Under the pieces are notes generated by a model. That model was not told the DNA's origin, did no database searches, and was given only the letters and a program-made list of their open reading frames with translations. From positions 1,302,001 through 1,366,000 of the forward strand of contig NZ_OBMI01000001.1 of the NCBI RefSeq assembly GCF_900199185.1: a stretch of 64,000 nt of DNA, read 5' to 3'. Below are positions 1 through 8,199 of the stretch, piece by piece; position 1 is the stretch's first letter, and every line of letters starts with the position of its first letter. Origin of the DNA: Sphingomonas guangdongensis. Its GTDB lineage: Bacteria > Pseudomonadota > Alphaproteobacteria > Sphingomonadales > Sphingomonadaceae. The translations under genes and the position numbers were made by a program.

Positions 1-1229
1 CGCTCCATGCGACCGAGCTGGCGGTCGAGCGCCACATGACGGCGCTCGCCCGGCAGAACACGGTTGCGGGCGAGGTGCCGTTCTTTCTCGGCTGCGGCGC
101 GTACCGCCACCATGTGCCGGCGAGCGTCGACCACCTGATCCAGCGCGGCGAGTTCCTGACCGCCTACACGCCCTATCAGCCGGAAATCGCGCAGGGCACG
201 CTCCAGATGCTGTTCGAGTTCCAGACGCAGGTCGCGCGCCTGTTCGGGACCGATGTCGCCAATGCCAGCATGTACGACGGCTCGACCGCGTGCTGGGAAG
301 CGATCACCATGGCCAGGCGGGTGACGCGCCGCGGCAAGGCGGTGCTCTCCGCCGGGCTCCACCCGCATTATGTGTCGGTCGCGAAGACGATGGCGCGGTT
401 CACCGGCGACCAGCTCCAGACCGCGCTGCCGACGCTCACCGGTGAGCCGGATACCGACACGCTGATCGCGCAGGTCGACGACGACACCTCCTGCGTCGTC
501 GTCCAGTACCCGGACATCCTCGGCCGGATCGGCGACCTGTCGGCGCTGGCCGACGCGTGCCACGCGAAGAAGGCGCTGCTGATCGCCGTGGTCACGGAGC
601 CGGTGGCGCTCGGCGCGCTGCGCGCACCGGGCGAGATGGGCGCCGACATCGTGGTCGGCGAGGGCCAGTCGCTGGGTGTCGGGCTGCAGTTCGGTGGGCC
701 CTACGTCGGGCTGTTCGGCTGCTCGGACAAGCTGGTTCGCCAGATGCCGGGGCGGCTGTGCGGCGAGACGGTGGACGCCGACGGCAAGCGCGGCTTCGTG
801 CTGACGCTCTCGACCCGCGAGCAGCATATCCGGCGCGAGAAGGCGACGTCGAACATCTGCACCAACTCCGGGCTGTGCGCGCTTGCCTTCTCGATCCACA
901 TGACCCTGCTGGGCGAGGCGGGCTTGCGGCGGCTCGCCGGGCTGAACCACGCCGGCGCATGCCACGCCGCCGATCGGCTGGCGACGGTGCCGGGGGTGGA
1001 GCTGATAACGTCCCGCTTCTTCAACGAGTTCACGTTGAAGCTGTCCAAGGAAGCGCGGCCGGTGGTGCGGCAGCTCGCCGACCGCGGGATCCTGGCGGGC
1101 GTGTCGCTCGGGCGGCTTTATCCGGGCGAGGCGGAGCTGGCGAACGGGCTGGTCGTCGCGGTGACCGAGACGACGACGCCAGAGGATGTCGCCGTGCTGG
1201 CGGACGGACTTACGGAGGTGTTGTCGTGA
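1..1229 (+). CDS. gcvPA: Glycine dehydrogenase (decarboxylating) subunit 1, 5'-truncated by window
   Basis: Alpha subunit of the two-subunit P-protein of the cytoplasmic glycine cleavage system, which decarboxylates glycine on PLP and hands the aminomethyl group to lipoylated GcvH. The reading frame is already open at base 3 ([12 protein letters not shown]), so the ATG at 36 is internal and about 40-45 N-terminal residues are missing; roughly 408 of the usual ~450 are present. Family-typical stretches are [12 protein letters not shown] and [16 protein letters not shown] near the visible start and [11 protein letters not shown] in the middle. The PLP lysine is not in this chain; it is in gcvPB, 160 bp downstream on the same strand. 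The pair would normally be tightly coupled, but here a repeat lies between them. Identification is secure. Confidence 0.96.
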   Translation, partial: LHATELAVERHMTALARQNTVAGEVPFFLGCGAYRHHVPASVDHLIQRGEFLTAYTPYQPEIAQGTLQMLFEFQTQVARLFGTDVANASMYDGSTACWEAITMARRVTRRGKAVLSAGLHPHYVSVAKTMARFTGDQLQTALPTLTGEPDTDTLIAQVDDDTSCVVVQYPDILGRIGDLSALADACHAKKALLIAVVTEPVALGALRAPGEMGADIVVGEGQSLGVGLQFGGPYVGLFGCSDKLVRQMPGRLCGETVDADGKRGFVLTLSTREQHIRREKATSNICTNSGLCALAFSIHMTLLGEAGLRRLAGLNHAGACHAADRLATVPGVELITSRFFNEFTLKLSKEARPVVRQLADRGILAGVSLGRLYPGEAELANGLVVAVTETTTPEDVAVLADGLTEVLS

Positions 1230-1237
1230 GCACCTTT

Positions 1238-1370
1238 CCGTTCATGCTGAGTAGAGACCGAGTAGCTGCTATCGGCAGCGTATCGAGGGCTCGTATCGAA
1301 GCACCGTCACATGCGAACTGTCCTTCGGTACGCCAACTCGACAGGCTCAATGGCTACTCAGGACGAACGG
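1238..1370. repeat. Dispersed repeat copy A, inverted CCGTTC ends
   Basis: A 133-bp insert fills most of the gcvPA-gcvPB gap. Its left end begins CCGTTCATGCTGAGTAG and its right end, read on the other strand, begins CCGTTCGTCCTGAGTAG, giving near-perfect 17-bp terminal inverted repeats. About 70 bp of it reappears in reverse orientation at 24143-24217. There is no coding capacity. It looks like a non-autonomous palindromic element. Confidence 0.75.
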
Positions 1371-1389
1371 CGAAGCTGGAGATGGCGGC

Positions 1390-2985
1390 ATGAGCGTGAA
1401 CCAGAGCGGCTGGCGCCCGGAGCGCCCCTCGGCAGCGGACGCGGGTGCGGCCACCGCCACCGGCAACCGTGCGCTGATGCTGGAGGAGCCGCTGATCTTC
1501 GAAATCGGCTCCACCAGGACGACCGGCGTCGATTTCGCCGACGGCGACGTGCGTCACGACCGCTTGGGCGATCTCACCCGCAAGACGCCGATTGGCCTGC
1601 CCGGACTGTCGGAACCGGAGACGGTGCGCCACTACACGCGGCTCAGCCGGCAGAACTACGCGATCGACCTGGGGCTGTTCCCGCTCGGCAGCTGCACCAT
1701 GAAGCACAATCCTCGGCTGAACGAGCGGATCGCGCGGCTGCCGGGGTTCGCCGACGTCCACCCGCTCCAACCTGTCGACACGGTGCAGGGCGCGCTCGGC
1801 GTCATCAACCAGCTTGCCTTCTGGCTGATCGACCTGACCGGCATGCACGGCGTCGCGATGAGCCCCAAGGCGGGGGCGCATGGCGAGTTGTGCGGCGTGC
1901 TATGCATCAAGGCGGCGCTCGAGGCGCGCGGCGACACCGAGCGGCGCGTGATGCTGGTGCCGGAAAGTGCGCACGGGACCAACCCCGCGACCGCCGCCTT
2001 CGCCGGCTTCACGGTGGAGGACATTCCCGCGACCGCGGCGGGCCGCGTCGACCTTGCGGCACTCAAGGCGCGGCTCGGGCCGGACGTCGCCGGCGTGATG
2101 ATCACCAACCCGAACACCTGCGGCCTGTTCGAGCCCGAGCTGAAGGAGATTTCCGACGCGGTTCACGCGGCCGGCGGCTACGTCTACTGCGACGGGGCGA
2201 ACTTCAACGCGATCGTCGGGCGGGTGCGGCCGGGCGACCTCGGCATCGACGCGATGCACATCAATCTGCACAAGACCTTCTCCACGCCCCACGGGGGCGG
2301 CGGGCCGGGGTCTGGGCCGGTGGTGTTGTCGGAAGCGCTCTCCCCCTACGGCCCGCTGCCGTACACCGCACGAACGGCGGACGGGCACATCCACCTGATC
2401 GAGGAGGAGCGGGCGCAGGAGTTCTCGGACGAGCATTTCGGTGGCAAGCACGACAGCTTCGGCCGCATGACCGCGTTCCACGGCCAGATGGGGATGTTCA
2501 CCCGCGCGCTGACCTACATTCTCAGCCACGGTGCCGACGGCCTGCGCCAGGTCGCGGAGGACGCGGTGCTCAACGCCAACTACGTGTTGCGCCGGCTGGA
2601 GGACGTGCTCGACGCGCCGTTTGCCGCGTCGGGGCCGTGCATGCACGAGGCGATCTTCAGCGACGCCGGCTTCCCCGACGGCTTCTCGACGCTGGACGTC
2701 GCCAAGGGGCTGATCGACGAGGGCTTTCATCCGATGACGATCTATTTCCCGCTGGTGGTGCACGGCGCGATGCTGGTCGAGCCGACCGAGACCGAGTCCA
2801 AGGCGACGCTCGACCAGTTCATCGACGCGCTGCGCTCCGTTGCCACGCGCGCCAAGGCGGGTGATCCGAGCCTCAAGGCCGCGCCCCACTTCGCCCCGCG
2901 CCGCCGCCTCGACGAGACGCTGGCCGCGCGCAAGCCCGTGCTGGTGTGGAAGGACAAGGCGCCGCTGGCGGATGCGGCCGAATAG
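1390..2985 (+). CDS. gcvPB: Glycine dehydrogenase (decarboxylating) subunit 2
   Basis: Beta subunit of the P-protein of glycine cleavage; it carries the PLP cofactor. The PLP-binding lysine is about residue 295 in the motif HKTFSTPHGGGGPG, followed by the glycine-rich loop typical of this family. Length is 531 residues, normal for the subunit (the family usually has 480-530). The start ATG is preceded by GGAG about 8 nt upstream. It follows gcvPA on the same strand, so the two products form the heterotetrameric enzyme. The first ~25 residues (rich in Ala, Gly, Ser) are not conserved family sequence. gcvT and gcvH are presumably upstream of the window. Confidence 0.97.
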   Translation: MSVNQSGWRPERPSAADAGAATATGNRALMLEEPLIFEIGSTRTTGVDFADGDVRHDRLGDLTRKTPIGLPGLSEPETVRHYTRLSRQNYAIDLGLFPLGSCTMKHNPRLNERIARLPGFADVHPLQPVDTVQGALGVINQLAFWLIDLTGMHGVAMSPKAGAHGELCGVLCIKAALEARGDTERRVMLVPESAHGTNPATAAFAGFTVEDIPATAAGRVDLAALKARLGPDVAGVMITNPNTCGLFEPELKEISDAVHAAGGYVYCDGANFNAIVGRVRPGDLGIDAMHINLHKTFSTPHGGGGPGSGPVVLSEALSPYGPLPYTARTADGHIHLIEEERAQEFSDEHFGGKHDSFGRMTAFHGQMGMFTRALTYILSHGADGLRQVAEDAVLNANYVLRRLEDVLDAPFAASGPCMHEAIFSDAGFPDGFSTLDVAKGLIDEGFHPMTIYFPLVVHGAMLVEPTETESKATLDQFIDALRSVATRAKAGDPSLKAAPHFAPRRRLDETLAARKPVLVWKDKAPLADAAE

Positions 2986-3003
2986 GGGGTAGGCTCGGCA
3001 ACG

Positions 3004-3711
3004 ATGGAGCCTGCGCACCGCATCGACGCCTTCACCGACGCGGCGTTCGCCTTTGCGGTGTCGCTGCTGGTGGTCGGCGCGGGCGGCGGGGCGGGCGGCG
3101 ACGTGCTGCGCCAGACGGTGGCGGCGATCCCCGCGTTCGCGATCGGCTTCGCGATCATCGCCATGTTCTGGCTGGCGCACGTCGCGTGGCGCCGGCTGCG
3201 CGGGCCGGGCGACGGTCGCGCGACCGTGCTGACGCTGCTGCTCGTGTTCGTGACGCTGATCTACGTCGTGCCGCTCCGCGCCATGGCGACGGCCTTCGCC
3301 GATTTCCTGCGCGGCAACCCGACCGATACCGCGACGGCGATCGGCGAGCTTTTCGTGATCTACGGCATCGGCTTCTGCGCGATGTCGGTGGTGACGGCGT
3401 TCCTGTTCCGCGACGTGCTGCGCGCGCGTGACCTGCCCGCCGCGACCCGGCAGGCGGCGCTCGGGCAGGTGTGGATCTGGTCGATCCTCGCCTGGACGGG
3501 TGCGCTCTCGACCATCCTCGCGCTGTTCGCCGCGACGCAACTGATCGCGCCGTGGCTCTATGCGACGCTGCCGCTCACGGTTGGGCTGTTCGCGTGGCAG
3601 TGGGACTGGTCAGTCGCTGACGGCCGGGGCACTGCGCGCAATCCCGCGGGCGAGCCGGTGCTCGCGCCAGACGATGTAGAGGCCGCTCCCGACGATCAGC
3701 GGCGCGCCTAG
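3004..3711 (+). CDS. TMEM175 family (DUF1211) membrane protein
   Basis: A 235-residue integral membrane protein with about six hydrophobic helices. The N-terminal motif RIDAFTDAAFAFAVSLL (residues about 6-22) matches the RxxxFSD signature of the TMEM175/DUF1211 family of potassium-selective channels, with Thr replacing Ser. The family is known to form K+ channels in bacteria and lysosomes; function here is by homology only. The ATG is 18 bp after the gcvPB stop with a G-rich ribosome site (GGGGGTAGG). Its last ~32 codons overlap, tail to tail, the 3' end of the next gene on the opposite strand; that hydrophilic tail (ending DDQRRA) is probably not conserved. Confidence 0.8.
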   Translation: MEPAHRIDAFTDAAFAFAVSLLVVGAGGGAGGDVLRQTVAAIPAFAIGFAIIAMFWLAHVAWRRLRGPGDGRATVLTLLLVFVTLIYVVPLRAMATAFADFLRGNPTDTATAIGELFVIYGIGFCAMSVVTAFLFRDVLRARDLPAATRQAALGQVWIWSILAWTGALSTILALFAATQLIAPWLYATLPLTVGLFAWQWDWSVADGRGTARNPAGEPVLAPDDVEAAPDDQRRA

Positions 3712-4515
3712 CCAGGTCGATGTGCCTGGCAGCACGTCGAACAGCGCCCAGCCGAACAGCGTCGCCCACAGCAGCCCCGAATAGTCCATCGGCAGCACGA
3801 CGGAGACCGGCGCCATCCTGAGCGCGCTGGTCATCAGCAGCTGCCCCGCCGCGCCGGTGACGCCGGTGGCGACCAGCATCGCCCAGGTCGCCGGGTCGTG
3901 CGGGCGCACGCTCCACACGAACAAGGGCAGCAGCGGCACCATCGACAGCGTTGCGAAGTAGAAGACGATGGTCGGCGCCTTCTCGCTCGCCCCCATTCGC
4001 CGCACCAGGATCGAGACCAGCGCATTGAGCAGCGAAGCGACCAATCCCACGGTCGCGCCGAGCACGGGAATGTGCCCGGAGCCCGGCTGCGCCACCACCA
4101 GCACGCCCACGAAGCCGGCGACAACCGCGCTCCAGCGATGGATGCCGGTCCGCTCGCCCAGCACCAGCGCGCCCAGGATCGTCGCGAAGATCGGCACGGT
4201 GAAGTTGAGCGTCGTCGCCTCCGCCAGCGGCAGCAGCGACAGCGTCAGGAACATGAACGACATGGAGGTGAGCCCAACCGCGGCGCGTGTCGCGTGCGCG
4301 CCGATGTTGCGGGTCCTGAGACTCGCCAGCCCCGGCCCGGCCGCGACCCACAGCAGCACGACGGGTATGGAGGCCGCCTGACGGAAGAACAGCAACTCGG
4401 GGATGCTCGCCCCGCGCGTGTTGGCCAGCTTGATCAGCGCGCCCATTGCCGCGAACGCGACCACCGATCCCAGGCGGCAGGCGATGGCGGGCAGGATGCG
4501 GTCGGTGGTGGGCAT
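3610..4515 (-). CDS. EamA/DMT family permease
   Basis: Inner-membrane transporter of the drug/metabolite superfamily, 301 residues, about ten predicted helices arranged as two EamA repeats (roughly residues 10-145 and 155-290). Motifs such as FTVPIFATILGALVLGER in repeat one and the MDYSGLLWATLFGWALFD stretch in repeat two are typical. Members export amino acids, nucleosides or other metabolites; the substrate cannot be read from sequence. It starts at the ATG beginning MPTTDRILPAI. It is convergent with the TMEM175 gene and shares 102 bp of coding sequence with it. The regA gene lies upstream on the same strand, separated by a palindromic repeat, so it is probably a separate transcript. Confidence 0.85.
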   Translation of the reverse strand: MPTTDRILPAIACRLGSVVAFAAMGALIKLANTRGASIPELLFFRQAASIPVVLLWVAAGPGLASLRTRNIGAHATRAAVGLTSMSFMFLTLSLLPLAEATTLNFTVPIFATILGALVLGERTGIHRWSAVVAGFVGVLVVAQPGSGHIPVLGATVGLVASLLNALVSILVRRMGASEKAPTIVFYFATLSMVPLLPLFVWSVRPHDPATWAMLVATGVTGAAGQLLMTSALRMAPVSVVLPMDYSGLLWATLFGWALFDVLPGTSTWLGAPLIVGSGLYIVWREHRLARGIARSAPAVSD

Positions 4516-4557
4516 GGGTGGTCTTTAGGCCCGTTTGCTCGTCTGCCCACCCCGGCG

Positions 4558-4635
4558 CCGTTCGTCGCGAGCGTAGTCGAGGCACCTGTCGGGAGCGCCG
4601 CACGCGGTGTCTCGACTTTCGCTCGACACGAACGG
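4558..4635. repeat. Dispersed repeat copy B, inverted CCGTTCGT ends
   Basis: A 78-bp palindromic element with exact terminal CCGTTCGT...ACGAACGG and an inner GTCGAG...CTCGAC pair, between the regA 3' end and the EamA start. It is the same end structure as the copies at 1238, 24143 and 56172. It could fold into a hairpin and act as a transcript end for regA. Confidence 0.65.
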
Positions 4636-4654
4636 TGCAGGTCGCTCGCCTCCC

Positions 4655-5188
4655 TCACTTCACCGGCCGCTTCTCCAGTTTCCGCGCAAGCGTGCGGCGG
4701 TGCATGCCGAGTTGGCGAGCGGTCTCGGAAATGTTGAAGCCGGTCTTGGCCAGCGTCTCGTTGATCAGCTCCCACTCGCGCACTCTGGGCGTCGCGGCGC
4801 GGACGGCGAGGGGGACGTCGGGGTCGCCGCTCGTGTGGGTGAACGCGGCCTCGATGTCGTCGGTGTTGGACGGTTTGACGAGGTAGTGGGACGCCCCGAG
4901 CTTGATCGCCTCCACCGCCGTCACGATCGAGGCGAAGCCGGTCAGGACGACGATCAGCGTAGCCGGTGAACGCGCGTGAAGCGTCTGGACGCAGGTGAGC
5001 CCGGACGCCTGGCCGAGCTTCAGGTCGACCACCGCGTGGGTCGGCACCTCCTCGGCGAGCAGGGTGTCGAGCGCCTCCGGGCTGCTCGCCACGCGGACGC
5101 GGTAGCCGCGCCGCTCGAACGAGCGCTGGAGCGTGCGGGCAAAGGTTTCGTCGTCCTCGACAATCACCAGGCTCGGGCTATCCATCAT
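4655..5188 (-). CDS. regA: RegA/PrrA/ActR-type response regulator
   Basis: Cytoplasmic response regulator, 177 residues, the partner of the adjacent RegB kinase. The receiver domain (residues ~6-115) has the acidic pair ED11-D13, phospho-acceptor D55 in VVDLKL, the conserved Thr in VVLTGF and Lys in YLVKPS. The short C-terminal Fis-type helix-turn-helix (about 145-172) contains FNISETARQLGMHRRTL, almost diagnostic of RegA/PrrA/ActR. In other alphaproteobacteria RegA controls respiratory oxidases and other redox-linked genes. The start chosen is the ATG that overlaps the regB stop (ATGA) with a good GGAGG site upstream; a second ATG follows immediately. Long open frame upstream of this start is out-of-frame regB sequence. 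Confidence 0.93.
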   Translation of the reverse strand: MMDSPSLVIVEDDETFARTLQRSFERRGYRVRVASSPEALDTLLAEEVPTHAVVDLKLGQASGLTCVQTLHARSPATLIVVLTGFASIVTAVEAIKLGASHYLVKPSNTDDIEAAFTHTSGDPDVPLAVRAATPRVREWELINETLAKTGFNISETARQLGMHRRTLARKLEKRPVK

Positions 5189-6474
5189 GCTCCTCCACCA
5201 GCGAGCGGCAGCAGCAGGCGAACCTCCGCCCCGCCGCCCGTCCGGTTGCGCGCCTCCAGCCGCCCGCCCAGCCGTCGGGCGACGCTCGCGGCGAGGAACA
5301 GGCCGACGCCGTGGCCTGGACCCTTGCTGGAGCGCATCCGCTCGCCGACGTGGGCAAGGTCCGCGGCCGCGAAGCCGTCGCCCCAGTCCTGCACCGCGAT
5401 CGCGACGTGACCGTCCTCGATCCCAGCGGTGAGCGCGATTCCCGCCGGGGAGGCGGCGGCGGCGTTGTCGAGCAGGTTCCAGATCGCCTGGCGGAGTGCC
5501 GGCTCGACGGCGAGCACCGCGCCCTCCAGGCCGGTTGCGCGATAATCGAGCGGCACCTGCGGGTGGGTCGGTGCCCATGCATCGGCGACCGCGCGCAGGA
5601 ACGGCTCGGGTGCGGCGCGCTCCATCGCCTCGCCGCGCGGCTGGCCGGCGGACTGGAGGATGTCGGACACGATCGCCTTGCAGCGCGCGACCTCCCCTTC
5701 CATTTCCGCGCGCTCGGCCGACAGGTCCGGGTCGCTGGCGATCGCCGGCACGCGCCGCCAGTCGGCGAGGATGACCGACAGGGTGCCGAGCGGCGTGCCG
5801 AGCTCGTGCGCGGCGCCGGACGCGAACAGCCCCATCCGCACGATCCCTTCCTCCTCCACCGCGCGCTGACGCAGGTCGGCGAGATACGCATCGCGCGCGC
5901 GCAGGTTGCTGCTGATCCGCGTCGAGAACATGACCAGCAGGGTCGCGACCATGACGAAGCCGATCCAGCGGCCGAGCGCGAAGAGCGGTTCGGGGTCGAG
6001 CGTCGGCGGCAGTACCAGTGGCACGAAGCGGATGGAGAGCAGCGCGTAGGCAAGCGCGCTCGCCCCCAGCAGCAGCGCGGCGGCGGCGGGCGGGAGCAGG
6101 ATCGCGCCGAGCACGACCTGGAGCAGATAGAGCGAGATGAACGGGTTGCTCGCGCCGCCGCTGAAGTACAGCAGCAGCGTCAGCACCGCCATGTCGATCA
6201 GCAGCGCAACCATCACCTCCGCGCTGCGCACCTCATGTCGCGACAGGGCATAGGTGGTGAGCAGGTTGGCGACGCCGAGCGTGCCAGCGATGCCGAGCAT
6301 CTGCGCGAGCGGGAGCCGCACGGCGAGGCCGTAATGGACGAACAGGATGGCCAGGGTCTGCCCGACGACCGCGATCCAGCGGAGCTGGACGAGTTGGCGC
6401 ATGTTCTCTGCCGCGGTGCCGTCGGCAAGCGTTGCCGCGCCGCGCCGGGTGAGCGCAAGGAGCGGCGAGTCCAT
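5185..6474 (-). CDS. regB: RegB/PrrB/ActS-type redox sensor histidine kinase
   Basis: Membrane-bound kinase of the RegBA redox system, 429 residues. Six hydrophobic segments span about residues 30-185. The loop GGASNPF at 106-112 matches the GGxxNPF ubiquinone-binding heptapeptide of RegB. The phosphorylated histidine is H223 in AAHELGTPLGTL, the RegB-type H-box. A cysteine at 265 (EVARCKAI) sits where the redox-active cysteine of Rhodobacter RegB lies. The C-terminal ATPase domain has a DNAAAA N-box and the GDGF G-box. The gene overlaps SURF1 and regA by 4 nt on each side, so it is translated with the oxidase genes. Known RegB senses quinone pool redox state; that role here is inferred from these conserved sites. 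Confidence 0.93.
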   Translation of the reverse strand: MDSPLLALTRRGAATLADGTAAENMRQLVQLRWIAVVGQTLAILFVHYGLAVRLPLAQMLGIAGTLGVANLLTTYALSRHEVRSAEVMVALLIDMAVLTLLLYFSGGASNPFISLYLLQVVLGAILLPPAAAALLLGASALAYALLSIRFVPLVLPPTLDPEPLFALGRWIGFVMVATLLVMFSTRISSNLRARDAYLADLRQRAVEEEGIVRMGLFASGAAHELGTPLGTLSVILADWRRVPAIASDPDLSAERAEMEGEVARCKAIVSDILQSAGQPRGEAMERAAPEPFLRAVADAWAPTHPQVPLDYRATGLEGAVLAVEPALRQAIWNLLDNAAAASPAGIALTAGIEDGHVAIAVQDWGDGFAAADLAHVGERMRSSKGPGHGVGLFLAASVARRLGGRLEARNRTGGGAEVRLLLPLAGGGA

Positions 6475-7160
6475 CAGCGGCGCTGCCGCAGCAGGAGCAC
6501 GGCGGCCGCGATGCTCATCGCCGCGAGCGTGAACCAGGTGAGCGCGTAGGCGAGGTGGTTGTCGGCGAACCGGATCACGGTCAGCCCCCCGACCGGCAGG
6601 CCGCCCGAATTGGGCGTCGCGTCGGCGTCGAGGAAGAAGGGCAGGACGGGGGCGACGTCGCGGACCGCCGCGATCGCGCCGACGTCGCGCGAGTACCAGC
6701 GGTCGTTGGCGGGATTGTTGCGGCGCAGGAACCCGCCGCCGGGCTCGCTCAGGCGGAGCAGCCCGGTGATCGTCACCGCGCCGGGCAGCTGCGCCGCCTG
6801 GCGCGTCACCGGGCGACGCCGCTCGGGCGGCACGAAGCCGCGGTTGACCAGCAGCCAGCCCTGCGCGGTCTGGAGCGGCGTGATGACCCAGAAGCCGGCA
6901 CCCCGCTCGGTCAGCGCCTGGACGAAGGTCTCGCGGTCGTGGCGGAAGCGGCCGGTGACGCGGACGCGACGGTACTCGATCGCGTCGGGATCGCTCCAGT
7001 CCGTGGGCAGCGGGGCGGGTGCGGCCGCCACGCGTTCCGCGACGCGGGCGATCAGCTCATGCTTCCACGCGCGCCGCTCGACCTGCCACGCGCCGAGCCA
7101 CGCGAACCCCGCCGCGGCGAGCAGCGCGAGCGCGACGAGGAGCGGACGCCGCCGCGTCAC
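6474..7160 (-). CDS. SURF1 family oxidase assembly protein
   Basis: Inner-membrane assembly factor for heme-copper oxidases, 228 residues. A transmembrane helix near the N-terminus (LLVALALLAAAGFAWLG) ends in the SURF1 motif LGAWQVERR; a second helix lies near the C-terminus (LAYALTWFTLAAMSIAAAVLL), the expected two-helix topology. The middle contains GFWVITPL and LLVNRGFVP, family hallmarks. The GTG start overlaps the cyoD stop (GTGA). SURF1 homologues that belong to quinol oxidase operons (SURF1q in Paracoccus) are known; being the fifth gene of this operon suggests the same role, helping heme insertion into CyoB. regB follows with an ATGA overlap. Confidence 0.93.
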   Translation of the reverse strand: MTRRRPLLVALALLAAAGFAWLGAWQVERRAWKHELIARVAERVAAAPAPLPTDWSDPDAIEYRRVRVTGRFRHDRETFVQALTERGAGFWVITPLQTAQGWLLVNRGFVPPERRRPVTRQAAQLPGAVTITGLLRLSEPGGGFLRRNNPANDRWYSRDVGAIAAVRDVAPVLPFFLDADATPNSGGLPVGGLTVIRFADNHLAYALTWFTLAAMSIAAAVLLLRQRR

Positions 7161-7561
7161 GGCGTTCCCGACGCGGCCTCCACATGGCCCGGCATCGGCA
7201 TCATGTTGGTGTTGAGATGGTACATGATCCACAGCGACCCGGCGAGGACGATGACCACCAGCACGGCGGTGAAAACATAGGCCATCAGCGTCCACCCGCC
7301 TTCGCTGCGCGGATTGACGTGAAGGAAGGCGACCGTGTGCACCACGATCTGCACGACCGCAAAGCCGACGATCGCGGCGGTGGTCGCGGTCGCGCTTGCC
7401 AGCACGCCGGTCATCACCAGCCAGAACGGAATGGCGGTCAGCACGACCGACAGCGCGAAGCCGATCAGGTAGCCGCGCCGCGTGCCGTGGCCGTGCGCGT
7501 CGCCGCCGTCATGCGCCGCGTCGACGTGGGCAGAGGCATGGGTGTGGGTTGCATCGCTCAT
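7157..7561 (-). CDS. cyoD: Cytochrome o ubiquinol oxidase subunit IV
   Basis: Small subunit of the quinol oxidase, 134 residues, three predicted membrane helices (about 31-51, 60-80, 92-112). The motif VVQIVVHTVAFLHVN is the CyoD signature. The N-terminus is a His/Asp/Ala-rich soluble tail (TH, HVDAAHDGGDAHGHG). Start ATG overlaps the cyoC stop (ATGA) and its own stop overlaps the SURF1 GTG. Subunit IV assists CuB incorporation and assembly in E. coli. The extra His-rich segment could bind metal, which is speculation. Confidence 0.93.
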   Translation of the reverse strand: MSDATHTHASAHVDAAHDGGDAHGHGTRRGYLIGFALSVVLTAIPFWLVMTGVLASATATTAAIVGFAVVQIVVHTVAFLHVNPRSEGGWTLMAYVFTAVLVVIVLAGSLWIMYHLNTNMMPMPGHVEAASGTP

Positions 7562-8199
7562 CGCACGACCCCGAGCAGGTAGACAAAGGTGAAGACGCCG
7601 ATCCAGATGACGTCCAGAAAGTGCCAGAACATGCTGAGGCACATCAGCCGGCGCTGGTTCTCCGCCACCAGCCCGCGCTGGGCGAGCTGGACCAGCATGA
7701 CCCCGATCCAGACGATGCCGGCGGTGACGTGGAGGCCGTGGGTACCGACCAGCGTGAAGAAGGCGGAGAGGAAGCCGCTGCGCTGCGGCACCGCGCCCTC
7801 GTGCGCCAGCGTCGCAAACTCGAACAGCTCGACTCCGACGAAGCCGATGCCGAGCAGCGCGGTCACCACCAGCCACAGCCGGACGGCGTTCAATCGCCCT
7901 TCCTGCATCGCGATCATCGCGAAGCCGTAGGTGATCGACGACACGAGCAGGATTGCGGTGTTGAGCGCGACCAGCGGCAGCTCGAAGATCTCGCGTGGGG
8001 TCGGCCCCCCGGCATAGCTGGTGCTCATCACGCCGTAGGTCGCGAACAGCGTCGCGAAGATGAGCGCGTCGCTCATCAGGTAGATCCAGAAGCCGACGAT
8101 CGTGCCGCCGCCGGCGTGATCGTCGCCGTGGTCGTGGCCGTCCTCCTCCACCAGGTAGAAGGACGGCCGGGTCGCGTCGCCGCGGGGGTGATCGGTCAT
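7558..8199 (-). CDS. cyoC: Cytochrome o ubiquinol oxidase subunit III
   Basis: Five-helix membrane subunit III of the heme-copper quinol oxidase, 213 residues, close to the usual ~205. Typical motifs: [21 protein letters not shown] early, and [18 protein letters not shown], which carries the conserved helix of subunit III. The ~20-residue N-terminal stretch before the first helix is His/Asp rich ([14 protein letters not shown]). It starts within the last codon of cyoB (ATGA overlap) and ends inside the cyoD start. Subunit III is thought to stabilise the complex. Confidence 0.95.
   Translation of the reverse strand: MTDHPRGDATRPSFYLVEEDGHDHGDDHAGGGTIVGFWIYLMSDALIFATLFATYGVMSTSYAGGPTPREIFELPLVALNTAILLVSSITYGFAMIAMQEGRLNAVRLWLVVTALLGIGFVGVELFEFATLAHEGAVPQRSGFLSAFFTLVGTHGLHVTAGIVWIGVMLVQLAQRGLVAENQRRLMCLSMFWHFLDVIWIGVFTFVYLLGVVR

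Noticed and set aside
4655..5578. Longer RegA with ~130 extra N-terminal residues
   Set aside because: The extension is out-of-frame regB sequence; the receiver domain starts normally at the ATG 5188.
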